This document shows positions 1 to 8,518 of a DNA stretch of 59,582 nt, one piece after another (the first letter of the stretch is position 1; each line of letters opens with the position of its first letter). Source of the DNA: Flavobacteriales bacterium (GTDB taxonomy: Bacteria > Bacteroidota > Bacteroidia > Flavobacteriales_G > JALEGO01); assembly GCA_020629755.1 (NCBI GenBank), contig JAHDCS010000009.1:1-59582 (forward strand), read 5' to 3'. Both the position numbers and the translations under genes were made by a program. Below the pieces are notes generated by a model that saw only the letters and a list, made by a program, of their open reading frames with translations, ran no database searches and had not been told where the DNA came from.

Positions 1-2629
1 CCTTTACCCCAATCTCAGCGGTAGAATCATTCGCGCAGTCTAAATGAGAATAGATATCTAATACTGAATGAACGGTAGGGGGTTCGTAAATATCTAGGCT
101 ATCTAAAATGACACACCCGTTTGCATCAGTAAAAGAAACAAAATATTTACCTCTAGGTAAGTTAGTTAAAGTAGAATTGTTGGACGCAAAAGGTCCCATA
201 ACAACATTAGATAGAACTTGAAAAGACACTTCGTAAGAATAAGGCGGAACACCTCCAGATACTTCAGTATAAAAAGACCCTTTTTCTTCATCTCTACACA
301 AAGAGGTATCGATTTGGGTGAGAATCATTGAAAGGGCAGAAGGTGAGGTAATGGTCGTGGTGAAGCTTTCAATACAACCAAAATCATCTGTGATGGTCAC
401 GGTGTAATCGCCAGCAGCAAGGTTATTAATGTCTTCAGAAGAGGATCCGTTTGACCAAGCGTATGAATATGGGGTTTTACCCCCTGAAACCATAAGATCA
501 ATCGCTCCATTAGTCTGATCAAAACACGTAATATCTTGATTGGTGCTTGAAATAGCTATTGGCGTTGAAATATCAATACTCATAGTACTTGCTGCAGATG
601 TGCAATTACTAGGGTCGGTTTGTATAACTGAATACGTACCACCATCTGTATTTTGAGATATATTGCTAGCAGAAAAAGAAGATCCTGTTTGATTAGAACC
701 ACTTGGAGTTGTCCAGGTAAAGGTTGCGCCACTTACGCCACTTGCCAATAAACTCATGTTATCTCCATCACAATATTCAGTAGCCCCCGAAAGAGTTGGA
801 GCTGAAGGAGAAGAAGGGTCAGATAATGTAAGGTTTTGAATGCCAGACGAACATCCAGCTGCAATATTGACAACCTCTAAACTATAGGTACCTGCTGAAA
901 GACTAGAAAAAGTACCAGATGTTTGAGCATTTCCATCTAATATAAAATTATGACCTGAGCTTGGTGATGATACCACAATGCTACCCGTTGAAGAGCCGCA
1001 AGAGGTGGGGTTGTTTTGGGTAACTACAGGATCGGGTTGAGGATGTACTGTTAAAGATATTTGGTCAGATTCTGAAAAACTAGAACAAGCACCTGTGCCT
1101 TGATTGGTATAGGTTAAAATAACGTTTCCAGAATTTGATGGCGCGGTATACATAGTTTGAGATGCATCAAAAGCACCCGCTGTTGCTGACCAGGAGCCAA
1201 AGTCTTGACTTACAGACAGCATTAGTTGTTCGTTTGCGCATAGATCAGTTTCTGTGTTATTAATAATAGGTGAAGGAGGTAACGAATCAACTACAACATT
1301 AAATTCAAGGTACATACTTTGGCAGTCACTTGATGTTTGAGTTGCAAAATAACTGCCAGAAGAAAGTGCCTGTGTAGAGCTAATTATATTAGTCAAAGTA
1401 ATATCTGAATACCAAAGAATAGAAGTTCCTGAAATGTCTAAGTCATTAATTTGAGGGTTCTCGTTCTGGCAAAAAGATGGATTTAGGTTTGTAGACACAG
1501 GAGGTGGAGTAACTCCTGAACAGTCACTACCATTATCTGAAATATTCCAATTATATGTGTTTATCAATAATTGCTTTGCCCCAATCCCATTACAATAATT
1601 AATGCCATCAGCACCTAAGTCAACATTATTTTTTGCCCCTTGTATAGACCAGCCAATAAGTGTTGCATCATAATTACAATTAGATAACCCTGAATTGGAG
1701 AATATGTCAGTCATATCTGTTACTTCTTTAATATCAAGACTTGAAAGATTTTGATCAAAACTTAGAGCTCCTTCAAACATTTCTTTCATGTGAGTTACAC
1801 TTGATGAATTCCATGAAGATATATTTTGATTGAATTCTTTGGCATTTCTAAAAACATATTGAAGGTTAGTTATTTTATTCGTAATGTTCCACTGGTTAAT
1901 CCCTTGATTAAAAATCTGTGCATTATCAAACATCCCCCAAATGGACTCTGCATTTGTCATGTTCCAAGAAGAAATATCTTGATTAAAACTAAGTGCACTT
2001 CTAAACATTTGGCTGAAGAACCTTCCTTGAGAGACATCCCAATTTGAAATGTCCCCATTAAAAGAAGTTGCTGAGCTAAACATACCACTAAATTTTTCAA
2101 TATTTGAGACATCCCAATTAGATAAATTGCCATCAAATAAACCACACAACATGAACATGTGTGATAAGTCTGTTACACTTGATAAATCAGGTGCACTTGT
2201 TGTATTGTTTGTCAAATAGGTACAATAAGAAAATGAACTAGCGAAACTTTGCCAATTATTCGTTCCCCACTGATCAATAGAAATTAATTTATGATTATCT
2301 CCATAAGGCGCATTACTCTTGCTTTCATCCATCAAAATAGTTGGAAACACCCCCCTAATGGCTATAGTATAGATCCCTTCTGTCCCAAAGTTATGCGTGA
2401 AATGACCTGTTAAACCAAAAAAATCATACGTGCCATCATTATCAATATCTACATCATAATTGTATGTATAATTACTCTCATCAACTCCGATACATATGCA
2501 TTCATTACAACTAGCTCCATGCATATTCATATCATTAGTATTCCAAGTGGTGATAAACGCATCTGGATCTTGAGTAAATAAAAGGAGAGGAAGAATTGTA
2601 AATAAAAAAAGTGAATAATATTTCTTCAT
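1..2629 (-). CDS. Large secreted BspA-like (DUF285) / SprB-repeat surface protein, 3'-truncated by the window edge
   Basis: The frame opens at an ATG at 2629 and stays in phase to position 2, about 876 codons, with the end outside the window. An N-terminal signal peptide (MKKYYSLFLF..., ending near a T-Q-D) is followed by an aspartate-rich calcium-site-like stretch (D-x-D-x-D-x-D, about residues 53-62). Residues ~150-350 hold repeats of the BspA/DUF285 'surface protein' type, each with a phenylalanine-N-x-D-I-S-x-W-x-V/M core. After that come Ig-like and SprB-type units with Y-x-W-S-N-G and Y-T-V-T-I-T-D cores. Proteins of this build are usually cell-surface cargo of T9SS, and the missing end probably carries a sorting domain. 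The ligand is unknown. It is divergent from urocanase, 63 bp away. Confidence 0.85.
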   Translation of the reverse strand, partial: MKKYYSLFLFTILPLLLFTQDPDAFITTWNTNDMNMHGASCNECICIGVDESNYTYNYDVDIDNDGTYDFFGLTGHFTHNFGTEGIYTIAIRGVFPTILMDESKSNAPYGDNHKLISIDQWGTNNWQSFASSFSYCTYLTNNTTSAPDLSSVTDLSHMFMLCGLFDGNLSNWDVSNIEKFSGMFSSATSFNGDISNWDVSQGRFFSQMFRSALSFNQDISSWNMTNAESIWGMFDNAQIFNQGINQWNITNKITNLQYVFRNAKEFNQNISSWNSSSVTHMKEMFEGALSFDQNLSSLDIKEVTDMTDIFSNSGLSNCNYDATLIGWSIQGAKNNVDLGADGINYCNGIGAKQLLINTYNWNISDNGSDCSGVTPPPVSTNLNPSFCQNENPQINDLDISGTSILWYSDITLTNIISSTQALSSGSYFATQTSSDCQSMYLEFNVVVDSLPPSPIINNTETDLCANEQLMLSVSQDFGSWSATAGAFDASQTMYTAPSNSGNVILTYTNQGTGACSSFSESDQISLTVHPQPDPVVTQNNPTSCGSSTGSIVVSSPSSGHNFILDGNAQTSGTFSSLSAGTYSLEVVNIAAGCSSGIQNLTLSDPSSPSAPTLSGATEYCDGDNMSLLASGVSGATFTWTTPSGSNQTGSSFSASNISQNTDGGTYSVIQTDPSNCTSAASTMSIDISTPIAISSTNQDITCFDQTNGAIDLMVSGGKTPYSYAWSNGSSSEDINNLAAGDYTVTITDDFGCIESFTTTITSPSALSMILTQIDTSLCRDEEKGSFYTEVSGGVPPYSYEVSFQVLSNVVMGPFASNNSTLTNLPRGKYFVSFTDANGCVILDSLDIYEPPTVHSVLDIYSHLDCANDSTAEIGVK

Positions 2630-2680
2630 AATCTCTTGTTTCTACGCAATCTCATCTAAAAGGTTACCCATTTTTTAAAG

Positions 2681-2688
2681 TATGTTTG
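2681..2688 (+). promoter_or_regulatory. Possible -7 promoter box (TATGTTTG) for urocanase
   Basis: Matches the Bacteroidota sigma-A -7 consensus TAnnTTTG in the 63-bp divergent gap. It ends only 4 bp before the ATG at 2693, so transcription would begin at or next to the start codon (leaderless). No clear -33 TTG lies at the usual distance, so the match may be chance. Confidence 0.35.
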
Positions 2689-2692
2689 TAGT

Positions 2693-4663
2693 ATGGATTT
2701 TAAAGCACAGATCAAACAAGGCATTCCAGATCGTTTACCCAGAAAATACATCCCCCCAAAAAACAGCAATAGAGCGCCAAAACGGCCTATGATACTTAGC
2801 CTTAAGGAGCAGAAATTAGCGCTTAAAAATGCCCTTCGCTATTTTGAAAAAAAGTGGCACAATACCCTTGAAAGCGAATTCAAAAAAGAGCTAAAAACCT
2901 ATGGCAGAATTTACATGATGCGCTTTAAGCCTAAATACAAAATGTATGCACGCCCCATAGACGCTTATCCGGCTAAATCAAAACAAGCGGCAGCCATTAT
3001 GCTGATGATTCAAAATAACCTAGACCCCAAAGTGGCGCAACACCCTGAAGAACTGATTACTTACGGAGGCAATGGGGCTGTATTTCAAAACTGGGCGCAG
3101 TACCTAATCACCATGCAGTATTTATCTAAAATGAGTCACAAACAAACCCTTGTGATGAATTCTGGGCACCCTTTAGGGCTGTTTCCGTCTCATAAAAACG
3201 CACCTAGAGTTGTGGTGAGTAATGGCATGATGATTCCGAATTATTCTTCAACTGAAGATTACCATCGATGCAATGCTTTAGGCGTCACCCAATATGGGCA
3301 AATGACCGCCGGATCATACATGTATATTGGCCCTCAAGGGATTGTTCATGGAACAACCATTACACTTTTAAATGCCCTTCGCATGCATACAAAGGCTCAA
3401 AATGCCAAACACTCAAAGCTTTTTATTACCGCAGGTCTAGGAGGGATGAGTGGCGCTCAGCCCAAAGCTGCTAAAATTGCAGGTCTGGTGAGTATTACTG
3501 CTGAAATAAATATAAAAGCCGCACAAAAACGACACTCACAAGGCTGGGTAGACGAGATAGAAACCAATTTGACAGCTCTATTTAAAAAAGTATTTGAGGC
3601 ACAACAGAAAGGGCTCTGCAGATCTTTTGCATATGTGGGCAATATTGTAGACTTGTGGGAATATACTGTAAAACAAAAGATTAAAGTCGATTTAGGCTCT
3701 GATCAAACCTCACTGCATAATCCCTATAACGGGGGGTATTATCCTTTGGGATTATCATTTACACAGGCGAATACAATGATGGTTAATGCACCTCAAAAAT
3801 TTAAACTAGAGGTACAAAAAACCCTTAGAAGACATGTAAAAGCTATTAATGCATTGAGCCAAAAAGGCATGTACTTTTTTGATTACGGGAATGCTTTTTT
3901 ATTAGAAGCCAAGCGTGCTGGAGCTGCTATCAGTGGAAGAGGAAAAGAATTTAAATACCCTTCTTATGTTCAAGATATTTTAGGGCCTAAGTGTTTTGAT
4001 TTAGGTTTTGGTCCTTTCAGATGGGTGTGTAGCTCTTCTTTAGATTCAGACCTTCAAAAAACAGATGAAATCGCCTTAAAAGTGCTTAAAAAAATGCTTG
4101 AGAAAGCAGATTCTGAAATCAAAGAACAATTAGAAGACAATCTTCATTGGATTTCATCTGCAAAACAAAATAAATTGGTGGTGGGCTCTAAAGCCCGAAT
4201 TTTATATGCGGATGCTGTGGGGAGGATGAAAATTGCTTTGGCCTTTAACAAGGCTATTAAAAAAGGAAAAATTTCTGCTCCAATTGTTTTAGGAAGAGAT
4301 CATCATGACGTGTCAGGAACAGACTCACCTTATAGAGAAACCTCAAACATTTATGATGGCTCTCGCTTTACGGCAGATATGGCCATTCAAAATGTAATTG
4401 GCGATAGCTTTCGAGGGGCCACCTGGGTAAGTATTCACAATGGAGGAGGTGTTGGATGGGGAGAAGTGATTAATGGCGGATTTGGCATGGTCATAGACGG
4501 CTCAAATCGTGCAGAAAAAAACATCAAATCAATGCTGTTTTGGGATGTGAATAACGGCATAGCAAGACGTGCATGGGCAGGGAACAAACCCGCCATATAT
4601 GCCATTAAAAAGGCGATGAAAAAATACAAAGACTTGCATATTACTCTAAAAGAAGAGGCTTAA
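2693..4663 (+). CDS. hutU: Urocanate hydratase (urocanase)
   Basis: 656 residues, the longer form usual in Bacteroidota. It hydrates urocanate to 4-imidazolone-5-propanoate, the second step of histidine degradation, using tightly bound NAD+ in the cytoplasm. Visible family motifs are YGGNGAVFQNW (about 124-134), SGHPLGLFPSH (157-167), the glycine-rich NAD-binding GLGGMSGAQ (about 249-257) and FGPFRWVC (about 436-443), the counterpart of the urocanase signature that holds the active-site cysteine. hutH, hutI and hutG are not in the window, so the gene stands alone here. Its stop codon overlaps the left arm of an inverted-repeat element. A G-run motif copy codes for I-P-P-K near residue 20. Confidence 0.95.
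   Translation: MDFKAQIKQGIPDRLPRKYIPPKNSNRAPKRPMILSLKEQKLALKNALRYFEKKWHNTLESEFKKELKTYGRIYMMRFKPKYKMYARPIDAYPAKSKQAAAIMLMIQNNLDPKVAQHPEELITYGGNGAVFQNWAQYLITMQYLSKMSHKQTLVMNSGHPLGLFPSHKNAPRVVVSNGMMIPNYSSTEDYHRCNALGVTQYGQMTAGSYMYIGPQGIVHGTTITLLNALRMHTKAQNAKHSKLFITAGLGGMSGAQPKAAKIAGLVSITAEINIKAAQKRHSQGWVDEIETNLTALFKKVFEAQQKGLCRSFAYVGNIVDLWEYTVKQKIKVDLGSDQTSLHNPYNGGYYPLGLSFTQANTMMVNAPQKFKLEVQKTLRRHVKAINALSQKGMYFFDYGNAFLLEAKRAGAAISGRGKEFKYPSYVQDILGPKCFDLGFGPFRWVCSSSLDSDLQKTDEIALKVLKKMLEKADSEIKEQLEDNLHWISSAKQNKLVVGSKARILYADAVGRMKIALAFNKAIKKGKISAPIVLGRDHHDVSGTDSPYRETSNIYDGSRFTADMAIQNVIGDSFRGATWVSIHNGGGVGWGEVINGGFGMVIDGSNRAEKNIKSMLFWDVNNGIARRAWAGNKPAIYAIKKAMKKYKDLHITLKEEA
2749..2763 (-). repeat. G6-ATG motif copy 1
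   Basis: Reverse strand reads TTTTTTGGGGGGATG, an exact match to the consensus. It lies inside hutU, where the sense strand codes I-P-P-K. Confidence 0.85.
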
Positions 4664-4873
4664 AGAGTTCTTTTCAAAACCTCAAATTTTTGTTCCTATT
4701 AAGGCGTTTTTTTGAAAGGGCAAGCGCAAGCTTGAGCCAGCATGTGGGAAGATGCATACTAGTGTATGTGAGGATTTTTGGATAAAAAATAACGAAAATA
4801 GGGGCAAAAAGGGGAGATAAGTATTCCTAAAAACAAAATAAGATTTTGAATTTTAGTTTTGAAAAGAACTCTT
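4663..4873. repeat. 211-bp element with 18-bp perfect terminal inverted repeats
   Basis: Left arm AAGAGTTCTTTTCAAAAC at 4663-4680 is perfectly complementary to the right arm at 4856-4873. The arms begin on the stop codons of the convergent hutU and pcm genes. Inside, a second imperfect pair (TTTTTGTTCCTATT / AATAGGGGCAAAAA) continues the symmetry. The first 25 bp recur at 18509-18533 with one mismatch. It has the look of a small MITE-like or REP-like element, or a long bidirectional terminator. No coding capacity was seen. Confidence 0.6.
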
Positions 4874-5519
4874 AAAGATTCCGTTTCTCAAGCATTGGCA
4901 CAAATCTAAAATCTCCGTTTTCTGAGGTGTCAAAAACGTCTTCAGATTGTTTGTGTAACACAATCATTTTTTCAGATCCGGCTTTTTGACTTACTGGAAT
5001 CACCATTTTTCCTCCCACTTTTAATTGCTTTTTTAAGTCTTCTGGCACAAAAGGAGCACCACAAGTGACAATAATTTTATCGAAAGGCGCAAAGGATGGC
5101 CATCCTCTAAACCCATCGCCGAATTTTAAATCAGCTCTGTATCCCATTTTATCTAAAAGCATTTTAGTCTTTAAATACAAACTTCTTTGACGCTCAATAC
5201 TATATACTTTAGCGCCTAACTCCACCAATACTGCTGTCTGATAACCAGAACCAGTACCTATTTCTAGAATACTTTCCCCTGGCTGCACTTCAAGTAAACC
5301 GCTCTGAACAGCCACCGTATAGGGCTGAGAAATAGTTTGATCAGCGCCAATCGGAAAAGCTTTGTCTTCATAGGCATGGCTAACAAATGAATTATCCATA
5401 TATAGATGACGCGGCACTTTTTCTATGGCTGCCAACACCCTAGAATTAGAAATTCCTTTATCTTTTAAAAGAGCTACCAATCGCTTTCTTAGCCCCTGAT
5501 GTTTAAACGAATCAAGCAT
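4872..5519 (-). CDS. pcm: Protein-L-isoaspartate O-methyltransferase
   Basis: 215 residues, the standard family length. It uses S-adenosylmethionine to methylate L-isoaspartyl residues in damaged proteins, starting their repair. The pre-motif QTISQPY (61-67) and the SAM-binding motif I, ILEIGTGSGYQTAVL (84-98), are intact, and the post-I acidic residue in VYSIER follows. Convergent with hutU across the inverted-repeat element; the stop codon overlaps its right arm. The TPM gene upstream on the same strand ends 52 bp away, so the two may be co-transcribed. Confidence 0.95.
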   Translation of the reverse strand: MLDSFKHQGLRKRLVALLKDKGISNSRVLAAIEKVPRHLYMDNSFVSHAYEDKAFPIGADQTISQPYTVAVQSGLLEVQPGESILEIGTGSGYQTAVLVELGAKVYSIERQRSLYLKTKMLLDKMGYRADLKFGDGFRGWPSFAPFDKIIVTCGAPFVPEDLKKQLKVGGKMVIPVSQKAGSEKMIVLHKQSEDVFDTSENGDFRFVPMLEKRNL

Positions 5520-5571
5520 TAAAGCAATAATACATCAAGCTAAAATCTTATGCAAGAAGAAAATGAAGCAA

Positions 5572-6405
5572 TTACCAAGACCCCCCAGCTCCGCCACCAA
5601 ATGAAGAACCTCCACCAAAGCCCCCAAAGCCTTCGCCACCAGAAAATCCACCGCCAGAGCTGCCGCTGCCAAACGAAGAACCTCCAGAACCAAAAAAACC
5701 ACCCCCACGACCTGAATGCGGAAAATAATCGTCGTAATCAAATACCCCTCTGCGTGAGATGGTTCGCCCACCGTATCTCTGTTTAGAGCGATACGACAGA
5801 TAAAAGAAGAGCAAGAGAATAAACAAAAAGATAAATAAAGGCGTTAAATCTTCAGAAATTTGAACAGCCTCATTGTATTCTCCTTTAGCAGCTTGTTTAA
5901 GAGAGGCAATACCACTTGATATGCCTGCAGTAAAATCTCCTCTTTTGAAAAAGGGCAAGATCTGTTCTCTGTATATTTTTTTTGCTGTGATATCAGGTAT
6001 AGCGCCATTTAAACCTTTTCCTACAGCGATATAGATCTCTTTCTCTTTTTTATCGGCATTAAAATAAATTAAAAGCACCACTCCATTATCTAGACCTGCC
6101 TGACCAATACCAAGATGTTCTAAAAATTTTGTAGAAAATTCATTGGGTGTATACCCGCATAAATCATCGGTGGTCACCACCGCAATTTGATTGGATGTTT
6201 CACGGGCAAACTTCTGCAGATCAGCTTCAGTTTGCGCAATAAACCCAGCCCCTAAATTTTGATCAAAAGACGGATTAAAGTCAAAAAAAAGCTCAACCTC
6301 AAAGTCTGAAGAATCTTTCTTAAGAAGGCAGCCTTGCGCGTAGGCCATCATCCCCCCCAAAAAAAACAGTATGCAAAGAAACAACCTATTCAAAGTCTTC
6401 ATCAT
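5572..6405 (-). CDS. TPM-domain (YgcG-family) membrane protein with glycine/serine-rich tail
   Basis: 277 residues. A signal peptide (1-23, ending A-Y-A-Q) leads into a TPM domain at about 45-165. One membrane helix at about 188-205 follows, then a basic stretch and a very Gly/Ser/Phe-rich tail from about 232 to the end (GGFFGSGGSS-type repeats), the usual YgcG/YdcA layout. TPM proteins are encoded beside LemA in many bacteria. Members have been linked to photosystem repair in plants and to membrane-stress roles in bacteria, but the bacterial function is not settled. The start overlaps the upstream lipoprotein gene by 20 bp, implying translational coupling. A seven-G motif copy encodes the F-L-G-G-M of the signal peptide. 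Confidence 0.85.
   Translation of the reverse strand: MMKTLNRLFLCILFFLGGMMAYAQGCLLKKDSSDFEVELFFDFNPSFDQNLGAGFIAQTEADLQKFARETSNQIAVVTTDDLCGYTPNEFSTKFLEHLGIGQAGLDNGVVLLIYFNADKKEKEIYIAVGKGLNGAIPDITAKKIYREQILPFFKRGDFTAGISSGIASLKQAAKGEYNEAVQISEDLTPLFIFLFILLLFFYLSYRSKQRYGGRTISRRGVFDYDDYFPHSGRGGGFFGSGGSSFGSGSSGGGFSGGEGFGGFGGGSSFGGGAGGSW
6349..6366 (-). repeat. G6-ATG motif copy 2 (seven G)
   Basis: Reverse strand reads eight T, seven G, then ATG. It codes F-L-G-G-M in the signal peptide of the TPM-domain protein. Confidence 0.8.
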
Positions 6406-6769
6406 CTAAAGAGATATGATAACTGGCGGCTTGCTTATCAATAAAGGTATAGGTCCAATAACTTAGCTGTTTAATATTAAATTCTAAAGGCTGATTGAGT
6501 TGATACACCACAATGCTCGTTAGGGGCACTTCTGTATTTTTCCTCACATAATCTTCAGTATAACCTATACTTTGGTCTGAATAAATAAGGGTAGATTCAC
6601 CAGGCAAAATTGTTTTGATCTCTTCTTGCTCAGCCGACCAATTTTTTAAAGTTATGTTAATTGGCTCTGAAGAATTATTTTCGATCACATAATCAACTGT
6701 AGTGATTGGGTCACAGGACACTAATAAGAAAAGAACACTTATAAAAATACTAAGCGTAAGATATTTCAT
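6386..6769 (-). CDS. Hypothetical lipoprotein within the lemA-TPM operon
   Basis: About 127 residues from the ATG at 6769; an in-frame ATG four codons upstream (6781) is the alternative. The signal peptide MKYLTLSIFISVLFLLVSC ends in a lipobox (L-V-S-C). The mature part (DPITTVDYVIENNSSEPINI...) looks like a small beta-sandwich. No named family was recognised. It overlaps both neighbours (20 bp downstream, about 20-32 bp upstream), so it is locked into the LemA/TPM operon and is probably made together with those proteins. Confidence 0.75.
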   Translation of the reverse strand: MKYLTLSIFISVLFLLVSCDPITTVDYVIENNSSEPINITLKNWSAEQEEIKTILPGESTLIYSDQSIGYTEDYVRKNTEVPLTSIVVYQLNQPLEFNIKQLSYWTYTFIDKQAASYHISLDDEDFE

Positions 6770-7181
6770 CGTTAATTTCATTTACATCGTCTAAAGGGTT
6801 ATACGGAAAGTTGTCTTTTAAGGCCTGCCCCACCATTTCAATGCCCTTAATTAGACCTTGAGTATAATGCAGGGCTTTAAAGTCAGTGGTTATTTTTTCT
6901 ACCACACTATTCCAAAACGACTGATCAAGACGTTTATAGATGCCCTGATCGGCATAAACAGCTAAACGATGATCTTCGGTAGATACCAAAAGCAGCACCG
7001 CATTTTGATCTTTTGTATTTTGCATGCCTAATTTATAAAACACTTGCTTGGCCTCTTGTAGAGGTGTGTCGTGTTTCAGCTTTTTTTGGATGTGCACCTT
7101 AATCTCACCGGAGGTAAGTGTTTCAGCAGACTTAATGGCTTGAATGATTTTTTGCGTCTCTTGATTTGAAAAAAAAGTCAT
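6750..7181 (-). CDS. Short TPM-domain protein
   Basis: 143 residues: a TPM domain only, without signal peptide or membrane helix, so probably cytoplasmic or peripheral. The stretch SGEIKVHIQKKL, then NAVLLLVSTEDHRLAVYADQ, matches the domain core. It is the second TPM paralogue in this operon, lying 18 bp downstream of lemA and overlapping the next lipoprotein gene. A LemA / short TPM / long TPM set is a recurrent arrangement in Bacteroidota; its exact biochemical role is unknown. Confidence 0.85.
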   Translation of the reverse strand: MTFFSNQETQKIIQAIKSAETLTSGEIKVHIQKKLKHDTPLQEAKQVFYKLGMQNTKDQNAVLLLVSTEDHRLAVYADQGIYKRLDQSFWNSVVEKITTDFKALHYTQGLIKGIEMVGQALKDNFPYNPLDDVNEINDEISYA

Positions 7182-7199
7182 AGCAATAGTACAATGACC

Positions 7200-7778
7200 T
7201 TACTCAAAAGAAACTTCTGGGGCCTTTTCAGCACCTACCTCAGCTTCAAAATATCCTTTTTTCTCAAAAGAAAACATAGATGCTATCAAATTTTGAGGAA
7301 ACTTTCTGATATAGGTATTATACCCTTGTGTAGAAAGATTAAAATCATCTCTAGCCTTTGTAATTCTATTTTCTGTGCCTTCTAATTGTGTTTGCAAATC
7401 AAGAAAATTCTGGTTGGCTTTCAAGTCTGGATACCGCTCTTGCAAAAGCATAAGTTTTGAAAGGGCGCCTGTAAGGCCTGTTTGTGCTTTTTGAAAATTC
7501 GCAATGGCTTCTGGCGTAAGATTGTTGGCATCAATATTCACGCTAGTAGCAGCGCTTCTGGCCTTAATTACACCTTCTAAGGTCTCTTTTTCATGAGCGG
7601 CATATCCCTTTACGGTACTTACCAAATTAGGAATTAAATCTGCTCGTCTTTGGTATTGATTCTCTACATTAGACCATGCGCCGGCCACGCCCTCATCAAG
7701 GCCAACCATTTTATTGTATCCGCATGAATTGAGTGTGATAGCTGCGATAGCTGCTAAAAATAAGTGTTTTACTTTCAT
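7200..7778 (-). CDS. lemA: LemA family lipoprotein
   Basis: 192 residues, normal LemA length. The N-terminus MKVKHLFLAAIAAITLNSC is a lipoprotein signal with an L-N-S-C lipobox. The LemA signature follows: a V-x-N-Q-Y-Q-R-R-A-D-L-I-P-N-L-V core (about 39-54), then V-K-G-Y-A-A-H-E, and a largely helical remainder, with the later K-F-P-Q-N-L-I-A conserved motif. LemA proteins form helical bundles anchored at the membrane; their molecular role is not defined. First gene of the lemA-TPM-lipoprotein-TPM operon, with a TATATTTG box upstream. Confidence 0.9.
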   Translation of the reverse strand: MKVKHLFLAAIAAITLNSCGYNKMVGLDEGVAGAWSNVENQYQRRADLIPNLVSTVKGYAAHEKETLEGVIKARSAATSVNIDANNLTPEAIANFQKAQTGLTGALSKLMLLQERYPDLKANQNFLDLQTQLEGTENRITKARDDFNLSTQGYNTYIRKFPQNLIASMFSFEKKGYFEAEVGAEKAPEVSFE

Positions 7779-7789
7779 TATAAAGCGTT

Positions 7790-7797
7790 TAATTTTG
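7790..7797 (+). promoter_or_regulatory. -7 promoter box (TAATTTTG) for the gene at 7809
   Basis: Exact TAnnTTTG match in the divergent gap, 11 bp before the ATG at 7809. It is back-to-back with the lemA box at 7801-7808, so the two promoters overlap. Confidence 0.5.
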
Positions 7798-7800
7798 CAT

Positions 7801-7808
7801 CAAATATA
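7801..7808 (-). promoter_or_regulatory. -7 promoter box (TATATTTG) for the lemA operon
   Basis: Exact TAnnTTTG match on the reverse strand, 22 bp before the lemA start codon at 7778, a normal distance. No clear -33 TTG was found. Confidence 0.55.
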
Positions 7809-8417
7809 ATGATAATGCTGCGTTTACTTTTATTTTTCGGGGGGATGTCTTTTGTTTTTAGTGTAATAAGCCAAGATAGCCTGTCGAGTTTCGAGACTTT
7901 TTCAATCAAAACCCCTATTGTATTTCGCTTAAAAACGGAAAAAAAGAAAATTGAGGCCCTTAAAAAAGGGGATGAAAAAAAAGCAGAAGCTTATCAAAAA
8001 AGGCTAGAAGAGGTCAACAGAGCATTTGTAGAGGCTTTTTCAGGTTCTTTTCATTTAAACAAAGTTTACTTTATCTATGCAGATGATAAAATTGAAAGTG
8101 AAGGTGTATTTTTAAATCAACACCTTGAGCGAGATGCTACTATTTCAATACCTTCATCTCACTATTTAATCGCAGATTATGGTGAGATGGATACTCAACA
8201 GATGAGTATGAATACACTCTATTTAAGAGATCAGCACATGTCATTTCCTGAAAAAAACTTTCCGTTTTATGTAAAACTCAATGAAGTAGGCCCTTTAGAG
8301 ACTTTTTTTAGAAGTATTTTTGATCCAAAAAGTTCAGACCCAATATACTTTACCAAATCCCCGCTAGAGGCTGTTCAACAATTAGAAAGAAAACTAAAGC
8401 AGTACCTAAAAAAATAG
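7809..8417 (+). CDS. Hypothetical secreted protein
   Basis: 202 residues from the ATG at 7809 (a second ATG lies two codons later). An earlier in-frame start at 7764 would overlap lemA and is less likely. The N-terminus is a hydrophobic signal peptide (LLLFFGGMSFVFSVISQ). Residues ~35-75 are Lys/Glu-rich and probably helical; the rest mixes strands and charged residues. No known family was recognised. It is divergent from lemA and followed by a small hairpin. A G-run motif copy codes the F-G-G-M of the signal peptide. Confidence 0.7.
   Translation: MIMLRLLLFFGGMSFVFSVISQDSLSSFETFSIKTPIVFRLKTEKKKIEALKKGDEKKAEAYQKRLEEVNRAFVEAFSGSFHLNKVYFIYADDKIESEGVFLNQHLERDATISIPSSHYLIADYGEMDTQQMSMNTLYLRDQHMSFPEKNFPFYVKLNEVGPLETFFRSIFDPKSSDPIYFTKSPLEAVQQLERKLKQYLKK
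7833..7847 (+). repeat. G6-ATG motif copy 3
   Basis: Reads TTTTTCGGGGGGATG; codes F-G-G-M in a signal peptide. Confidence 0.85.
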
Positions 8418-8446
8418 AAGGGCTTTATGTTCAATTCTTTACTTTA

Positions 8447-8465
8447 AGAAACTGTTTAAGTTTCT
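8447..8465 (+). terminator. Weak hairpin after the gene ending at 8417
   Basis: Perfect 7-bp stem AGAAACT / AGTTTCT with a GTTTA loop, 30 bp after the stop. No T-run follows on this strand, so termination is uncertain. Confidence 0.3.
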
Positions 8466-8473
8466 AAAAAAGC

Positions 8474-8507
8474 AAAAAAGTCTTAACCGACAATTCGATT
8501 AAGACTT
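8474..8507 (-). terminator. Rho-independent terminator of tRNA-Ser
   Basis: On the reverse strand, AAGTCTTAA, a 12-nt loop and TTAAGACTT form a 9-bp stem followed directly by T's. It sits 12 bp past the tRNA 3' end. Confidence 0.75.
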
Positions 8508-8518
8508 CTAACTCTAAG

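Noticed and set aside
1826-2145. Short open frames on both strands within 1826-2145
   Set aside because: They lie inside the long reverse-strand BspA-like gene, which has continuous repeat structure in its own frame.
3731-3736. Other G6/C6 runs (also near 2350, 5581, 52605 and 54923) as motif copies
   Set aside because: They lack the AT(G) after the G-run and the T-tract before it, so they were not counted.
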